A stretch of 64,000 nucleotides of DNA, taken from contig CAZBZP010000012.1 in the NCBI GenBank assembly GCA_964496435.1, forward strand, positions 1 through 64,000. The letters run 5' to 3'. This document shows positions 6,947 through 16,616 of the stretch, piece after piece. The DNA is from Berkiella sp964496435 (GTDB taxonomy: Bacteria; Pseudomonadota; Gammaproteobacteria; Berkiellales; Berkiellaceae). Made by a program: the position numbers and the translations under genes. Each line of letters opens with the position of its first letter. The first letter of the stretch is position 1. The notes beneath the pieces were generated by a model. That model was not told the origin of the DNA. It was given only the letters and a program-made list of their open reading frames with translations, and searched no databases.

Positions 6947-7621
6947 ATGAGTGATACAGGCGGTTTACAAGGCATTAATTTACACGAGATAGGGTTGCGT
7001 AGCCCTGTTACCGTGGAAAAAGAAAAAACAGAAAAGAATGAATTTCTGCAACTCTTTGTTGCACAATTAAAAAATCAAAACCCCCTAGAGCCACAAGATG
7101 GTTCAGACTTCCTGGCACAACTAGCACAATTTAGTACTGTGGAAGGGATTAAAAACATGGAATCTGCATTCAATAAAATTGCTGATTCCTTAAACTCATC
7201 CCAAGCCATGCAAGCCTCGAATTTGGTTGGCAAAAAAGTACAAGTCAGAACAGATACCGGTCTTTATTCACCTGGTTCAAAATTAAATGGTGCCATAGAG
7301 CTTCCCCGCGCAGTGAATGATTTGGTTCTAGAAGTACATGATTCAGCAGGACATATTGTTAAAACATACAATCTTAATGCACAAAGCAAGGGTGATGTCG
7401 CTTTTGCATGGGATGGGCTAGATGACAATGGCAATGCTGTACCAGGCGGTGCTTATCATTTTGTTGCCAAAGCACATGTTGATGGTTTGCTGAGTCAATT
7501 TGATACGTTTATTGCTTCAAATGTGGATAGCGTAACAATTAATAAGAATGGACAACCCATGACCTTGAATGTATCAGGTTTTGGCAAAGTATCCATCGAA
7601 GATATTAAAACAATCAGTTAG
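6947..7621 (+). CDS. flgD: hook scaffolding (capping) protein FlgD
   Basis: A 224-residue hook cap, which sits on the growing hook and guides FlgE polymerisation. The ATG at 6947 is chosen because AAGGTGG lies directly upstream; an in-frame start at 6926 would overlap flgC. The N-terminal FlgD motif EFLQLFVAQLKNQNPLEPQD (about residues 30-49) is conserved, with the DGSDFLAQLAQFS continuation. The C-terminal part is the FlgD Ig-like/tudor region, including AWDGLDDNGNAVPGGAYHF. Confidence 0.94.
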   Translation: MSDTGGLQGINLHEIGLRSPVTVEKEKTEKNEFLQLFVAQLKNQNPLEPQDGSDFLAQLAQFSTVEGIKNMESAFNKIADSLNSSQAMQASNLVGKKVQVRTDTGLYSPGSKLNGAIELPRAVNDLVLEVHDSAGHIVKTYNLNAQSKGDVAFAWDGLDDNGNAVPGGAYHFVAKAHVDGLLSQFDTFIASNVDSVTINKNGQPMTLNVSGFGKVSIEDIKTIS

Positions 7622-7641
7622 AGGCTAAGAGGAATAAAAAC

Positions 7642-9597
7642 ATGGATTTTAACGCCGCGCTTAGTGGTTTAAAAGCAACATCAAGTGAATTAGGTGTCGT
7701 CAGTAATAACATCGCCAACGTTTCTACCACCGGATTTAAATCTTCTCGTGCTAACTTTGCAGATATTTATGCAAACTCTGCTTTTGGATCGGGTGGTACT
7801 TCTATTGGTTCTGGGGTCGTATTATCAAGCGTTGAGCAATTATTTAGCCAAGGTCAAGTTGAGTTCACCAACAACAACTTAGACATGGCTATCAGTGGAC
7901 AAGGCTTCTTTATTCTCAGTAATAATGGTGCCATCAACTATACGCGTGCCGGTGCATTCGGCGTTGATAAAGATGGTTATATCTCAAATACCCAAGGCTA
8001 TCGCTTGCAAGGGTATGAAGCTGATAAATCAGGTAACATTACCGGTGCCCAAGGCGATATGCGCTTGAGTAATGCCAATTTGCCACCACTGCCCACCGGC
8101 AAAGTGTCAATTAACTTGAATTTGGATGCACAAGCCATCCCACCACAAAGTGATTTCCAAATTGGTTTTACACCAACGAACCCACCAGATCCCAGTAGCT
8201 TTAATACTTCTACGGCTACCACCATTTATGACAGCTTAGGTAACTCTCACGTTATCACTTCTTATTATGTCAAAGCCCATGAGCAAAACACATGGCGTGT
8301 TTACGTTGGTATTGATGGTACCGACGTTACGCCAACCGCTGCTACACCACCAGCAGGTCCACCACCCGTTGCATATCCTGCAGGTCAAATACCAGCACCT
8401 TTTACCATGGTATTTAATTCATCAGGTGGCTTTGTTGCAAACCAACCTTCAAGCCGTCCAACCTATTATGGCCCAGGCCCCGTTGTATCAACCACACCGG
8501 GTTTAGTTAACTCTGGCACATTGCAAAAATTAGATCTGAATGACTTATCCTTAAACGGCGTGCCCGTCAGCGCAGGTTCTGCTTCATCAGATATTCTCTC
8601 AACAACAGATAACGCTGCCAGCGCCATTTCCATTGCTACTGCGATTAATCAAAACACGCAAGAGCATGGTATTACCGCTACCATTAATCCAACAAGCATT
8701 AACTTGGGTGATACCACCTTTGGTAACTTGGCCGCTGGTGATTTTACCATTAACCATATACCTGTTGTCGGCGCGGTTGCGAATGCAACAGACTTATTAG
8801 CCTTAATCAATGCTTCTACACCAAGCACAGGTGTTGTGGCGACATCGCAAGTTGTTGGTCCTAATACGCAAATTATTTTAACAGCAGCAGATGGTAGAAA
8901 TATTGAAGCACAAACGGCAGGTGGTGCGGCTTCTGGTGCGACCTTTGCAAACTTCAGCCTTACTGGTGGCGCTTTAGATGAAGCAATACGTGGTACCGTG
9001 AGTTTGTCTACCACCAATAACCAGGGCATTGTGATAGGGGGCGCAAACCCCAGCCATGTGGGATTACCACCTGGGCCACAAGCAGGTATTGTGCAATTAA
9101 ATTCAGACGTCTTTAATATTCCTAATTGGATCCCAACTGGGGGTGCAGCAGGACCTCAGCCTATTGCAATCGATTTTGGTGCATCAACACAATATGGTGC
9201 GCCATTCTCAGTCTTGGCCTTAAACCAAGATGGTTATTCAACAGGTCGGATCTCTGGCGTTGATATCTCAAGCCAAGGTGTCATTCTCGCAAAATATAGT
9301 AATGGTCAATCACTCGCATTAGGTCAAATTGCTTTAGCAAGCTTTGGTAATGACCAAGGTTTGAGCCCCTTGGGTAACACAAGCTGGGGCGAAACCTTTT
9401 CATCCGGTAATGCTTTGGTTGGTGCGCCAGGTACAGCTGATTTAGGGGTGATTCAAGCAGGTGCCTTGGAAGGTTCTAACGTGGAATTAACCGATGAATT
9501 GGTTAATCTCATTTTGGCACAACGTAACTTCCAAGCAAACGCGCAGTCCATTAGAACAGCGGATGCGGCAACACAAGCAATCATTAATATCAGATAA
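7642..9597 (+). CDS. flgE: flagellar hook protein FlgE with large insertion
   Basis: A 651-residue hook subunit, about 250 residues longer than the enteric protein (about 400). The conserved N-terminus (MDFNAALSGLKATSSELG, then NNIANVSTTGFKSSRANF) and C-terminus (EGSNVELTDELVNLILAQRNFQANAQSI) leave no doubt about identity. A Pro/Gly-rich stretch (about 225-275) precedes a domain at about 290-478 that is homologous to insertions in FlgK and FlgL here. That domain includes DNAASAISIATAIN, DGRNIEAQTAGGA, GATFANFSLTGG and GGANPSHVGL, and resembles the flagellin hook IN family. Ribosome site AGAGGAAT is good. Confidence 0.94.
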   Translation: MDFNAALSGLKATSSELGVVSNNIANVSTTGFKSSRANFADIYANSAFGSGGTSIGSGVVLSSVEQLFSQGQVEFTNNNLDMAISGQGFFILSNNGAINYTRAGAFGVDKDGYISNTQGYRLQGYEADKSGNITGAQGDMRLSNANLPPLPTGKVSINLNLDAQAIPPQSDFQIGFTPTNPPDPSSFNTSTATTIYDSLGNSHVITSYYVKAHEQNTWRVYVGIDGTDVTPTAATPPAGPPPVAYPAGQIPAPFTMVFNSSGGFVANQPSSRPTYYGPGPVVSTTPGLVNSGTLQKLDLNDLSLNGVPVSAGSASSDILSTTDNAASAISIATAINQNTQEHGITATINPTSINLGDTTFGNLAAGDFTINHIPVVGAVANATDLLALINASTPSTGVVATSQVVGPNTQIILTAADGRNIEAQTAGGAASGATFANFSLTGGALDEAIRGTVSLSTTNNQGIVIGGANPSHVGLPPGPQAGIVQLNSDVFNIPNWIPTGGAAGPQPIAIDFGASTQYGAPFSVLALNQDGYSTGRISGVDISSQGVILAKYSNGQSLALGQIALASFGNDQGLSPLGNTSWGETFSSGNALVGAPGTADLGVIQAGALEGSNVELTDELVNLILAQRNFQANAQSIRTADAATQAIINIR

Positions 9598-9616
9598 ATA
9601 ACAAGGAAATCGTAGC

Positions 9617-10351
9617 ATGGATGCAATGATTTTTATATCAAGTACGGGCGCGGAGCAAATGCTCCAAGCCCAAGCTGTTCATGCTAATAACTTAGCAAAT
9701 GTAAACACAACAGGCTATCGCGCTGATCGTGTGCAATTTGTCTCAGTGCCAGTTGAAGGCCAAACCATTAACTCAAAATCATTTGCTTATGCTGTTGAAC
9801 CTGCAACTGATTTTCAACCTGGAGAATTAGTGCCCACCAAACGTGAATTAGATGTGGCCATTGAAGGTGAAGGGTGGATAGCAGTTCAAGCAAAAGATGG
9901 CTCCGAAGCTTACACACGTAATGGTAATTTAAGACTCACAGCTGAAGGTAATTTAATAACGGCTGATAATTTACCTGTAATTGGTTCTGGCGGGCCAATT
10001 ATCATTCCTGAAAGTCAAAAGATTGATATTGGAATGGATGGAACTATTACCGTTGTTCCTTTTGATGGCAAACCAACAGATGAAACCATTTTAGATAGAA
10101 TTAAATTGGTAAAACCTGAGGTTGCCGATCTTTATAAAGGTAAAGATGGGTTAATAAGAGCAAAAACAGGCCCAGCAGAGGCAGATGCTTCAGTAAAAAT
10201 CATGGCGGGTTATTTAGAAGGCAGTAATGTAAATGCAGTAGAAGCATTAACCCATATGATTTCTATTGCAAGACAATATGAAATGCAAATGAAAGTAATG
10301 AATTTTGCACTTGAGAATGATAAAGCCACACAAGATATGCTTACTGTTTAG
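9617..10351 (+). CDS. flgF: flagellar basal-body rod protein FlgF
   Basis: A 244-residue proximal rod protein. The N-terminal rod motif (AVHANNLANVNTTGYRADRVQF) and the central FlgF/FlgG core (LDVAIEGEGWIAVQ, TRNGNLRLTAEGNLITADNLPVIG) are clear. The C-terminal GSNVNAVEALTHMISIARQYEMQMKVM ends with the axial helix. Length and position between flgE and flgG are normal. Start is supported by an AAGGAAATCG ribosome site. Confidence 0.94.
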   Translation: MDAMIFISSTGAEQMLQAQAVHANNLANVNTTGYRADRVQFVSVPVEGQTINSKSFAYAVEPATDFQPGELVPTKRELDVAIEGEGWIAVQAKDGSEAYTRNGNLRLTAEGNLITADNLPVIGSGGPIIIPESQKIDIGMDGTITVVPFDGKPTDETILDRIKLVKPEVADLYKGKDGLIRAKTGPAEADASVKIMAGYLEGSNVNAVEALTHMISIARQYEMQMKVMNFALENDKATQDMLTV

Positions 10352-10368
10352 GTAAATAAGGGAATAAG

Positions 10369-11154
10369 ATGCATCCAGCTCTTTCGGTCAGCGTTACAGG
10401 TTTAGATGCCCAGAATACGGACATTCATGTCATTTCGAATAACTTAGCCAACGTTAGTACAACAGGCTATAAAAAAGGGCGACCAATTTTTGAAGATTTG
10501 TATTATCAAAATATTCGTCAACCTGGTGCACAAAGCTCCCAACAAACCGAACTTCCTTCAGGTTTTATGCTAGGTACTGGTGTAAGAACGGTTGCAACAG
10601 AAAAAATTCATTCACAAGGTACCATTATTACAACAAAAAATTCATTAGATTTAGCAATAAATGGTGCTGGGTTTTTCCAAATATTAAAACCAGATAATAG
10701 CACTGCTTACACACGTGACGGAACCTTCCAATTAGACAATCAAGGTCGAGTGGTTACATCCAGTGGATATTTATTGCAACCAACAATCACTGTTCCAGCA
10801 AATACGCTCAGTATTACTGTCGGCACAGATGGCACAGTAAGTGCATTGATACAAGGTAATACCCAACCAAGTCAAATTGGGACAATACAAACGTCTCAGT
10901 TTATTAATCCAACAGGATTACAACCACTTGGTGAAAATTTGTATTACGAAACAGCAGCCAGTGGCGCGCCAACATCAGGCACACCAGGGTTGAATGGTTT
11001 AGGTAATATTTATCAAGGTTCCTTAGAAAGTTCAAACGTTAACGTGGTAGAAGAGCTTGTAAAATTAATTGAAACACAACGCGCTTATGAAATGAATGCA
11101 AAATCAATTGAAACAGTTGATGGTATGCTGAAATATTTATCACAAGCGTTATAA
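10369..11154 (+). CDS. flgG: flagellar distal rod protein FlgG
   Basis: A 261-residue distal rod subunit of normal length. The N-terminal motif is ALSVSVTGLDAQNTDIHVISNNLANVSTTGYKKGRP. The FlgG-specific segment DLAINGAGFFQILKPDN and the C-terminal SSNVNVVEELVKLIETQRAYEMNAKSIETVDGMLKYLSQ are intact. It follows flgF by 17 bases and precedes the ring gene flgH by eight. Confidence 0.96.
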   Translation: MHPALSVSVTGLDAQNTDIHVISNNLANVSTTGYKKGRPIFEDLYYQNIRQPGAQSSQQTELPSGFMLGTGVRTVATEKIHSQGTIITTKNSLDLAINGAGFFQILKPDNSTAYTRDGTFQLDNQGRVVTSSGYLLQPTITVPANTLSITVGTDGTVSALIQGNTQPSQIGTIQTSQFINPTGLQPLGENLYYETAASGAPTSGTPGLNGLGNIYQGSLESSNVNVVEELVKLIETQRAYEMNAKSIETVDGMLKYLSQAL

Positions 11155-11162
11155 GGATATGA

Positions 11163-11897
11163 ATGCGCAAAATAGCTAGTTTCTTGACACTGCTGGTTGC
11201 CTTGTTTTTGACAGGGTGCATTAAGTATGTCGGACCTAATGATCCAGACTTTGCGCCTGTTATACCGGATAAAGAACCTGTATTAACCCCTGATCAGGGA
11301 TCAATCTATTTCCCTTCAGAAGGGCTTTCACTTTACCAAGATATCAAAGCACGCAAAGTAGGGGATATTATTACGGTTGTGCTGGCAGAAAAAACCAACG
11401 CCACCAAAACATCCAACAGTAAATTTGAGAAGCAATCGCAAGAAACCCTACCTGAGCCCACACTTTTTGGTAGTAACAATAATGGCGGACCTAACCAAGC
11501 AAAATGGAATTTGCCCAAACAGTTACCCATTCCATTGCAAACCACAGATAATTTAGGTTTTGGCACAACCATCAATGGTGACACCAAATTTACAGGCACA
11601 GCTGATGCAACACAACAAAATCAATTAGTGGGCACAATCACAGTAGTGGTTACGAAGGTTTATCCTAATGGTAATTTGTATGTACGTGGTGAAAAGTGGG
11701 TCACTATCAATGAAGGGGATGAATTTGTTCGTCTATCCGGTATTGTCAGAAATCAAGATATTGGTCCTGATAACCAAATTGATTCAAATCGTATCGCTGA
11801 TGCGCGGATCACATACTCAGGCAGAGGATCGTTTGCTAATTCTTCCAAGCCTGGCTGGTTGATGCAAATTTTATCAAGCCCCTGGTGGCCCATATAA
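11163..11897 (+). CDS. flgH: L-ring lipoprotein FlgH
   Basis: A 244-residue outer-membrane ring protein. A type II signal peptide ends in the lipobox LFLTGC with Cys19 as the lipidated residue. Conserved FlgH features follow: SLYQDIKARKVGDIITVVL (about 57-76), NLYVRGEKWVTINEGDEFVRLSGIVR (about 172-198), and the closing RITYSGRGSFANSSKPGWLMQ. Length is typical. It is followed seven bases later by flgI, its partner in the LP ring. Confidence 0.95.
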   Translation: MRKIASFLTLLVALFLTGCIKYVGPNDPDFAPVIPDKEPVLTPDQGSIYFPSEGLSLYQDIKARKVGDIITVVLAEKTNATKTSNSKFEKQSQETLPEPTLFGSNNNGGPNQAKWNLPKQLPIPLQTTDNLGFGTTINGDTKFTGTADATQQNQLVGTITVVVTKVYPNGNLYVRGEKWVTINEGDEFVRLSGIVRNQDIGPDNQIDSNRIADARITYSGRGSFANSSKPGWLMQILSSPWWPI

Positions 11898-11903
11898 GAG
11901 ATT

Positions 11904-12992
11904 ATGATGAAAAAAATAATATTAGCGCTATGTTTACTGGTCTTTAGTTCGCTCAGCTTTGCTGAAAGAATTAAAGATTTAGTCAGCATTCAAGGGGTGC
12001 GTAGCAACCAATTAATTGGTTATGGCTTGGTTGTGGGCTTGGATGGCACTGGCGATAAAGAGCTTTTTACAAAACAATCCTTTAAAAGCATGCTAAATAA
12101 TTTAGGTGTAACAATTCCACCTAATATCATGCCCTCTATCAAAAACGTGGCTGCGGTAGCTATACATGCGGAAATTCCAGCTTTTTCAAAACCGGGCCAA
12201 AGAATCGATGTTACCGTATCTTCAATAGGTGACGCTAAAAGTTTAAGAGGCGGTTCATTACTCTTAGCGCCTTTAAAAGGTGCTGATGGTAATATTTATG
12301 CTGTTGCCCAAGGTGATTTAATTGTGGGTGGTTTTGCAGCTGAAGGCGCTGATGGTTCAAAAATCACCGTTAACATTCCTGAAGTAGGCCGTATCCCCAA
12401 TGGCGCCATTATTGAAAGAGGGGTACCATCGCCTTTTGCGCACAGTGATACCATGATTTTAAACTTAAACCGATCAGACTTTACAACCGCCAGAAGGTTA
12501 GCCCAAACAATTAATGCTGCGATGGGCAAAGATACCGCAACGCCAATGGATGCAACTTCCATTAAAGTGCATATGCCTTCCTTGTTAGCAGATAAAGTAG
12601 CTATGGTTTCTGCGATTGAAGTATTAGAATTTACACCAGGTGAAAACCGCGCAAAAATTGTTGCTAATTCCCGCACAGGTACCATCGTGATAGGTAAGCA
12701 TGTGACTGTTGGGCCTGCTGCTATTTCTCATGGTAATTTAATTGTTACTGTAACAGAACAACAAAATGTTTCCCAGCCTGCACCCTTATCAAATGGGGTA
12801 ACAACAATTACACCAAAATCTGATATCTCTGTGAGTCAGGGTGAACATCGTATGTTCTTATTAAAGGCGGTTTCCTTGGAAACAATTGTCAGCGCTGTTA
12901 ACAAGGTAGGGACAGCCCCAGGTGACTTGATGGCTATTTTAGAAGCGCTCAAGCAAGCAGGCGCTCTCAATGCTGATTTAGAAATAATATAG
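11904..12992 (+). CDS. flgI: P-ring protein FlgI
   Basis: A 362-residue periplasmic P-ring subunit. A signal peptide is cleaved probably after SLSFA, leaving ERIKDLVSIQGVRSNQLIGYGLVVGLDGTGD, the invariant FlgI N-terminus. Other conserved blocks include NVAAVAIHAEIPAFSKPGQRIDV and SRTGTIVIGKHVTVGPAAISHGNL. The C-terminus VSAVNKVGTAPGDLMAILEALKQAGALNADLEII is complete. Either of two adjacent ATGs (11904 or 11907) could be the start. FlgA at 5158-5868 is its assembly chaperone. Confidence 0.96.
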   Translation: MMKKIILALCLLVFSSLSFAERIKDLVSIQGVRSNQLIGYGLVVGLDGTGDKELFTKQSFKSMLNNLGVTIPPNIMPSIKNVAAVAIHAEIPAFSKPGQRIDVTVSSIGDAKSLRGGSLLLAPLKGADGNIYAVAQGDLIVGGFAAEGADGSKITVNIPEVGRIPNGAIIERGVPSPFAHSDTMILNLNRSDFTTARRLAQTINAAMGKDTATPMDATSIKVHMPSLLADKVAMVSAIEVLEFTPGENRAKIVANSRTGTIVIGKHVTVGPAAISHGNLIVTVTEQQNVSQPAPLSNGVTTITPKSDISVSQGEHRMFLLKAVSLETIVSAVNKVGTAPGDLMAILEALKQAGALNADLEII

Positions 12993-12999
12993 GGTTGCT

Positions 13000-13926
13000 A
13001 TGGATAGTGGCTTTGTTAAAACATTTAACTATTTTGATCTCTCGGCGCTTGGTAGTTTAAAAGCAGAGGCGGTTGATAAGAAGGACGAATCCTTAAGAAT
13101 CGTTGCGCAGCAACTCGAGTCCGTATTTTTAGAGCTGGTTTTAAAATCAATGAATGAAGCGAATGCTTCTATAAAATCAGAAATATTTGATAGAGATCAA
13201 GAAGAATTCTATCAAGATATGTTTAATCAACAACTTGCATTATCTTTATCAAAGGCTGGCGGTTTAGGTTTGTCAGAAGTTATTTATCAACAACTTAAGC
13301 CACAAGATACAACCGATATGCCAATGCGACAATTAAATATAGAAAGGCAGGGTATGCCGATCACATTGCCTAAACAAGCGGATATCTTGCCTCAACAGCC
13401 TAACACATCTGTTCTTGTTGATAATGCTAAAGAAAGTATCACTGTAAAACCGCTAACTGAATCAGAGAAAGCGGTTAAAGAATTTATGGATAGTTTGCTT
13501 CCTCATGCTGAATTGGCCTCCAAAATAATTGGCCTAGATCCAAAGCTCTTGTTGGCACAATCCGCATTGGAAACAGGGTGGGGCAAGCATATCCTGCATG
13601 ATGAAAATGGTCAAAGCTCGCACAATTTATTTGGTGTTAAATCAAATGATAAATGGGAAGGCAAAGCCATTTTGGCGCAAACACTTGAATATACAGATGA
13701 TCAAGCCAAAGAAATTAAGGCTCCTTTCAAGTCATATAATTCATATCTTGAGAGTTTCTTAGATTATATTTCCTTGTTGAAAAATAAGCGCTATGAAAAA
13801 GCTTTAGAAAACAAAGACGATCCTAAAACATTTTTAAGTGAATTACATCAAGCTGGTTATGCAACAGATCCTAAATATGTAGATAAAATTTTGAAGATTT
13901 ATGAAAAATTTGCCACCTTTGATTGA
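13000..13926 (+). CDS. flgJ: rod cap and peptidoglycan hydrolase FlgJ
   Basis: A 308-residue bifunctional protein. The N-terminal rod-capping domain (about residues 20-105) contains AQQLESVFLELVLKSMNEA and the MFNQQLALSLSKAGGLGLSEVIYQQL helix. A variable linker follows. The C-terminal glucosaminidase domain (about 150-305) cuts peptidoglycan for rod passage and carries LLAQSALETGWGKH with the likely catalytic Glu, plus HNLFGVK and YATDPKYVDKI. The dual-domain form is usual in beta- and gammaproteobacteria. Genes on both sides are 7-18 bases away, consistent with one operon. Confidence 0.93.
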   Translation: MDSGFVKTFNYFDLSALGSLKAEAVDKKDESLRIVAQQLESVFLELVLKSMNEANASIKSEIFDRDQEEFYQDMFNQQLALSLSKAGGLGLSEVIYQQLKPQDTTDMPMRQLNIERQGMPITLPKQADILPQQPNTSVLVDNAKESITVKPLTESEKAVKEFMDSLLPHAELASKIIGLDPKLLLAQSALETGWGKHILHDENGQSSHNLFGVKSNDKWEGKAILAQTLEYTDDQAKEIKAPFKSYNSYLESFLDYISLLKNKRYEKALENKDDPKTFLSELHQAGYATDPKYVDKILKIYEKFATFD

Positions 13927-13944
13927 TAGTGTAAGGCAAGCATA

Positions 13945-16614
13945 ATGGGTGATTTACTCAGTATTGGAACAACTGGTTTACTCGCTGCGCAAAAGGCGTT
14001 GGATACCATTGCCAATAATATTTCAAATGTGAGCACGCCGGGCTACAATCGGCAAGTAACTATTTTAGATACCTTGCCCTCTGTTCAAATGGGCAAAAGC
14101 TATACTGGTTCTGGTGTCAATGTCTTGGGCGTCCAACGCATTGTTGATCAATTTCTAACTGATAATTTACGCACACAGAATACCAACCTGGCTCATGCCC
14201 AATCTTATGCTGAAGTAATGGACCAAGTGGATGGCTTGTTTTCAAATCCTGATGTAGGGATCTCACAAGGGCTCAATGGCGTCTTTGATGCATTGCAGGG
14301 CGTGAACAATAACCCGGGTTCCTTACCTGAAAGACAAATGTTTATTGCAAGATGCCAAATCTTGCAGACCAGATTTAATGATTTAAGTAATAGTATTTCT
14401 TCTCAGTTTGATTCTATTAATCAGCAGATAACAGAAAGCGTGAGCCTGGTAAATGGCATAACGGAGCAAATTGCTGAAATTAACTTACAAATTCAAAATA
14501 TGGGTCAAATGACCTTTGCCAATGCACCAAATGATTTATTAGATCAACGTGAACAGCTGCTTTTAAATTTATCAAAATACATTTCTGTTTCTGCTGTTGC
14601 ACAAAATGATGGCCCTATAAACGTCTTTACGGGCAGTGGTCAGCCTCTTGTTATCGGAACAAAAGCAACCGTATTATCAACCAAACCGGATCCTTATGAT
14701 TCCATTAACACCAATATTGTTGCTGTTTCCGGTAATAATACAGTTGATGTGACTAATAGCTTTCATAGTGGTAGCATCGGTGGTTTGTTGGATATTCGTG
14801 AAAATGTATTACCCAAAGCGCTTAACTCATTAGGCAGAATAGCCATTGCATTAACAACAACCTTTAATGCCCAACACAAGCAAGGGATTGATCTAAATGG
14901 CAATTTAGGTACAGATTTATTTAATGATCCAAACGATTTTATGGCACAACATGATCGCGTTGTTCCTAATGTTCGCAACAATGGCTCCGCTGTATTCACT
15001 GTTGCAATCAATCCCATTCCAACCAAAATACCCACACCGGTTGTGTTTTCAAATGCCACTGGTTTAGTGACAGCTGGCTCTTTGCCTGCCTTAACAGGTG
15101 GGCTGTTTTCCTTAAATAATATCAATATCAGGCCAACCGTGGCCTCAGATGATACGGTTTCAACCAGCGATAATTTAGGTAGCGCTATTGCGATAGCCAG
15201 CGCCATTAATTCACAATCAGGCGCACACGCTGTACAAGCCTTCCCGCAGGAAAACGTTGTTTATTTAGGAAACTTTACGCCAGGCGCGCTGGCTGCTGGT
15301 AATTTGAGTATCAATGGTGTTTCAGTTATTTCGACAGGCGTTGATGAACAAACCTTGTTACAAGATATCAATGCTTTGAGCGCCCAAACAGGTGTTGTGG
15401 CAACAGGGGATGGCAATCTTAACATTAGTTTGGTTGCTAAAGATGGCCGTAATATACAATTGACCAAAACGGCTAACAGCGCGGCAGCCAATTTTAGCTA
15501 TTTCCAGATGTCTTCTGGGCCAAATTTAGATCAGGTTGCAAGGGCTTCAGTACAATTACTTTCAAATGATACAGATACCATCTTGGTTGGTGGAGCTCCA
15601 ACAGGCATTGGCTTCTCATCAGGTAATTATCCTCCTGTTTATTCAAGCTTAACAACAAAAGACTATATTTTGTCCTATAACGGCTTAGTTTATACCTTAA
15701 AAGATGCTAATAGCTTAACTACCTTGGCGCAATCCAATACCCCCAGCTTTTCTATAGATGGCTTTGTACTCAGCTTAGAATCTGGAACGGTTGCCGTTAA
15801 TGACAGTTTTGTCATTCAGCCTACAAGAGGGGCAGGTAGAGATTTTAAATTTATATTAAACGATCAAATGAAATTAGCGATTGCTTCTCCTTTGAAAGTT
15901 GAAGGTGATTTAAGCAATAAGGGTTCTGCTAATATCAGCGTGACAGAAATTATCAATACCAGCGGTTTGCCAATTGGCAATCAATATGTTTTGGGTAATG
16001 CCTTTAGCCAAGATTTAAATCTTATACCACCCATCAAGATTGAATTTCTTTCTTCAACAACCTATCGTGTTTATGATATGTCTTTAGGTGGTAATGGGGT
16101 TCAAATTGGGCCAGATCAAACCTATGATCCCGCAAATGTTTCTAATCCTATTTTTCCCATTTCTGGTGTAATTGACAAAACGCCACCCGGGCCTAATCCA
16201 ACCTATGTTTATGATCCAGGCTATAGAATTTCAATTGAAGGTATTCCGCAGCTAGGAGATGTATTTACCATAGGCTATAACACCTTAAGTGAAGGGGATA
16301 ATTCAAACGGTCTATTTTTAGCTTCTTTGCAATTTACTAAAGATTTGTTGGCCAAAACATCAACTTTCCAAGATCTTTATACACAATTTGTTGGTGAAAT
16401 TGGTAGCTTGGCCTCACAAGGTGAAATTAACCTTGACGCAAGGCAAAGTATGTTTGAATCAATACAATCAAGAAGAAATCAAATATCAGCTGTGAACTTG
16501 GATGAAGAGGCTGCAAATTTACTACAGTATGAACAGGCTTATCAGGCAACGGCGCAGGTCATCGTCATTGCAAAAGGCGTGTTTGATTCATTATTAAGAG
16601 CGATTGGTGGTTAA
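13945..16614 (+). CDS. flgK: hook-filament junction protein FlgK (HAP1), enlarged
   Basis: An 889-residue protein, about 340 longer than enteric FlgK (about 547). The conserved N-terminus (LLSIGTTGLLAAQKALDTIANNISNVSTPGYNRQ) and C-terminus (AVNLDEEAANLLQYEQAYQATAQVIVIAKGVFDSLL) identify it. Residues about 376-560 form the insertion domain shared with FlgE and FlgL, seen in VSTSDNLGSAIAIASAIN, LGNFTPGALAAGNLSING, TGVVAT, DGRNI and LVGGAPTGIGFSSG. A further unique region (about 565-790) precedes the conserved end. Export should depend on FlgN. Confidence 0.94.
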   Translation: MGDLLSIGTTGLLAAQKALDTIANNISNVSTPGYNRQVTILDTLPSVQMGKSYTGSGVNVLGVQRIVDQFLTDNLRTQNTNLAHAQSYAEVMDQVDGLFSNPDVGISQGLNGVFDALQGVNNNPGSLPERQMFIARCQILQTRFNDLSNSISSQFDSINQQITESVSLVNGITEQIAEINLQIQNMGQMTFANAPNDLLDQREQLLLNLSKYISVSAVAQNDGPINVFTGSGQPLVIGTKATVLSTKPDPYDSINTNIVAVSGNNTVDVTNSFHSGSIGGLLDIRENVLPKALNSLGRIAIALTTTFNAQHKQGIDLNGNLGTDLFNDPNDFMAQHDRVVPNVRNNGSAVFTVAINPIPTKIPTPVVFSNATGLVTAGSLPALTGGLFSLNNINIRPTVASDDTVSTSDNLGSAIAIASAINSQSGAHAVQAFPQENVVYLGNFTPGALAAGNLSINGVSVISTGVDEQTLLQDINALSAQTGVVATGDGNLNISLVAKDGRNIQLTKTANSAAANFSYFQMSSGPNLDQVARASVQLLSNDTDTILVGGAPTGIGFSSGNYPPVYSSLTTKDYILSYNGLVYTLKDANSLTTLAQSNTPSFSIDGFVLSLESGTVAVNDSFVIQPTRGAGRDFKFILNDQMKLAIASPLKVEGDLSNKGSANISVTEIINTSGLPIGNQYVLGNAFSQDLNLIPPIKIEFLSSTTYRVYDMSLGGNGVQIGPDQTYDPANVSNPIFPISGVIDKTPPGPNPTYVYDPGYRISIEGIPQLGDVFTIGYNTLSEGDNSNGLFLASLQFTKDLLAKTSTFQDLYTQFVGEIGSLASQGEINLDARQSMFESIQSRRNQISAVNLDEEAANLLQYEQAYQATAQVIVIAKGVFDSLLRAIGG

Positions 16615-16616
16615 TA

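Noticed and set aside
8649..9029. Antisense frame inside flgE, with similar ones in flgK and flgL inserts
   Set aside because: It mirrors the low-complexity coding strand, has no recognisable domain, and its counterparts occur only because the inserts are homologous.
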